A stretch of 14,369 nt of DNA from NCBI GenBank assembly GCA_016292335.1, contig JAECRX010000253.1, forward strand, positions 1 to 14,369, given 5' to 3'. Shown here in pieces: positions 13,752 to 14,369 of the stretch (positions are counted from its first letter, which is position 1; each line of letters begins with the position of its first letter). The stretch is from Candidatus Sifarchaeum subterraneum. GTDB lineage: Archaea > Asgardarchaeota > Sifarchaeia > Sifarchaeales > Sifarchaeaceae. Below the pieces are notes generated by a model. It ran no database searches, was not told the DNA's origin, and saw only the letters and a list, made by a program, of their open reading frames with translations. A program made the position numbers and the translations under genes.

Positions 13752-13878
13752 TGGTTAAAGCGTATCATTTCACCTCCTTAAGAAAAAGTTCTTCAAATTT
13801 ATGTTAGTTCTGGGTTCGTTTGAAATAACGTGGGGAATTCTCCTTAATTTTAATTATCGTTAATAAATCAATTAAAAT

Positions 13879-13888
13879 CTTTTAAATT
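13879..13888 (+). promoter_or_regulatory. TATA-like box for the right-edge gene
   Basis: CTTTTAAATT lies about 80 bases before the ATG at 13963, implying a leader of around 50 bases. Confidence 0.35.
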
Positions 13889-13962
13889 ACAAAAGCTAAA
13901 GATATTGGTACTGAAATTTTTTTCTAGGTTATATTTCCTAAAAAATTAAAAGAGGAATCTGA

Positions 13963-14369
13963 ATGGGAGAAATCATAGAAGACCCTGAATTGCGGACCGA
14001 AAAAATGCAGGGAGTCATTGTTGGTATTATTGGCCACTGGATGTCTGATAAAGCCAGCGTTGTGAAAGCTGGACAAGGAGATATGCTTTCCAAATCAGAA
14101 TACGAATTTGGAAAGGCAGCAGGTGCTGGATTACAAGAAGACCCAAAAGCTGGATATAAGGGTAAAGATATTGACTCAACGATAAACCTTGAAACCTATG
14201 CTTATACACACGTTGGCGGTATGAAGGCTGAAAAGGTAGAGGTCTCTGCGAAAAAAGGAATATGGCGAATGCATGATTGCACTTATCACAAGGCAATGGT
14301 GGACTACCCTGATCTCTGCGAATGGTGCTGTTGGGCATGTCAAAAGGGAATTGTGGAAGCTTGCCTTGG
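13963..14369 (+). CDS. Cys-rich protein, possibly ATC-hydrolase-like; 3' end outside window
   Basis: The first 135 codons of a gene that runs off the right edge. Residues 10-60 look helical, and later beta-like segments (ETYAYTHVGG, KAEKVEVSAKKGIWRM) lead to a cysteine-rich stretch with HDCTYHKA, LCEWCCWAC and GIVEACL. That order, a helical N-half and then a Cys-x-Tyr motif with later Cys before a GxxEA helix, resembles L-2-amino-thiazoline-4-carboxylate hydrolase-like proteins as I recall them; a metal- or V4R-type binding domain is an alternative. ATG at 13963 has AGAGG seven bases upstream. The frame's base use is G+C-richer than the spacer before it. A minus-strand frame at 14027-14338 is its shadow. 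Confidence 0.65.
   Translation, partial: MGEIIEDPELRTEKMQGVIVGIIGHWMSDKASVVKAGQGDMLSKSEYEFGKAAGAGLQEDPKAGYKGKDIDSTINLETYAYTHVGGMKAEKVEVSAKKGIWRMHDCTYHKAMVDYPDLCEWCCWACQKGIVEACL

Noticed and set aside
13730..13768. Minus-strand 12-codon gene with a perfect Shine-Dalgarno site
   Set aside because: The site is only one base from the ATG, the frame is tiny and unremarkable, and it overlaps the startless plus-strand fragment. Kept only as part of a finding.
14027..14338. Minus-strand 103-codon frame at the right edge
   Set aside because: It is antisense to the longer plus-strand frame from 13963, which has a ribosome site, a TATA-like box and protein-like composition.
1..14369. CRISPR array, complete insertion sequence, prophage genes or replication origin
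   Set aside because: No regularly spaced direct repeats, intact transposase, phage structural genes or origin-type repeats with a Cdc6/Orc gene were seen.

Overview
The window reads as a chromosomal stretch from an A+T-rich archaeon. Archaeal signs are Shine-Dalgarno sites of the GGAGGTGA type, TATA-like boxes of the form TTTAAAA, a PAC2-family protein, a PDCD5-like protein and an archaeal two-domain GlmU. A Rab-like small GTPase fold and a RING-like zinc finger resembling those of eukaryotic SEA/GATOR2 subunits make an Asgard archaeon the best guess. This rests on gene content only; no rRNA or tRNA gene was recognised.

Layout, left to right. Bases 1-66 hold the 3' end of a gene. Bases 67-343 have no convincing protein gene but carry a TATA-like box, a palindrome and a bidirectional terminator-like hairpin. 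Two minus-strand genes follow: a long coiled-coil protein (872-2041) and, downstream of it, a RING-like protein (344-724). On the plus strand, glmM (2525-3913) and glmU (4030-5310) form an amino-sugar pair: GlmM makes glucosamine-1-phosphate from glucosamine-6-phosphate, and GlmU acetylates it and couples it to UTP to give UDP-GlcNAc. A lipoate-protein ligase (5501-6595, minus) converges on glmU and is divergent from a small winged-helix-like protein (6909-7238). Their shared 313-bp spacer carries three inverted repeats. A second sugar-nucleotidyltransferase (7308-8432, minus) looks like a GlmU paralogue that has lost the acetyltransferase residues. Next on the minus strand come a Rab-like GTPase with degraded phosphate-binding motifs (8698-9207) and an ABC-2 exporter, permease then ATPase (11139 down to 9369).

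The right part is more accessory in character. Two short elements of about 235 bp (11451-11687 plus strand, 13289-13521 minus strand) share end hairpins, internal blocks and the last codons of a TnpB-like protein. I read them as non-autonomous IS200/IS605-type relics that may still encode omegaRNA-like RNA. They flank a G+C-richer block that can fold into nested helices (11771-11930), a PAC2-family gene (11998-12771) and a PDCD5-like gene (12936-13292). The stop codon of the PDCD5-like gene lies inside the second element. The window ends in the 5' part of a gene with a cysteine-rich stretch (13963 to edge), possibly of the L-2-amino-thiazoline-4-carboxylate hydrolase type.

Several genes appear to start at TTG, each placed by a nearby Shine-Dalgarno site. 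The strongest candidates for new biology are the degenerate Rab-like protein, the paired TnpB-less elements and the structured block upstream of the PAC2 gene.
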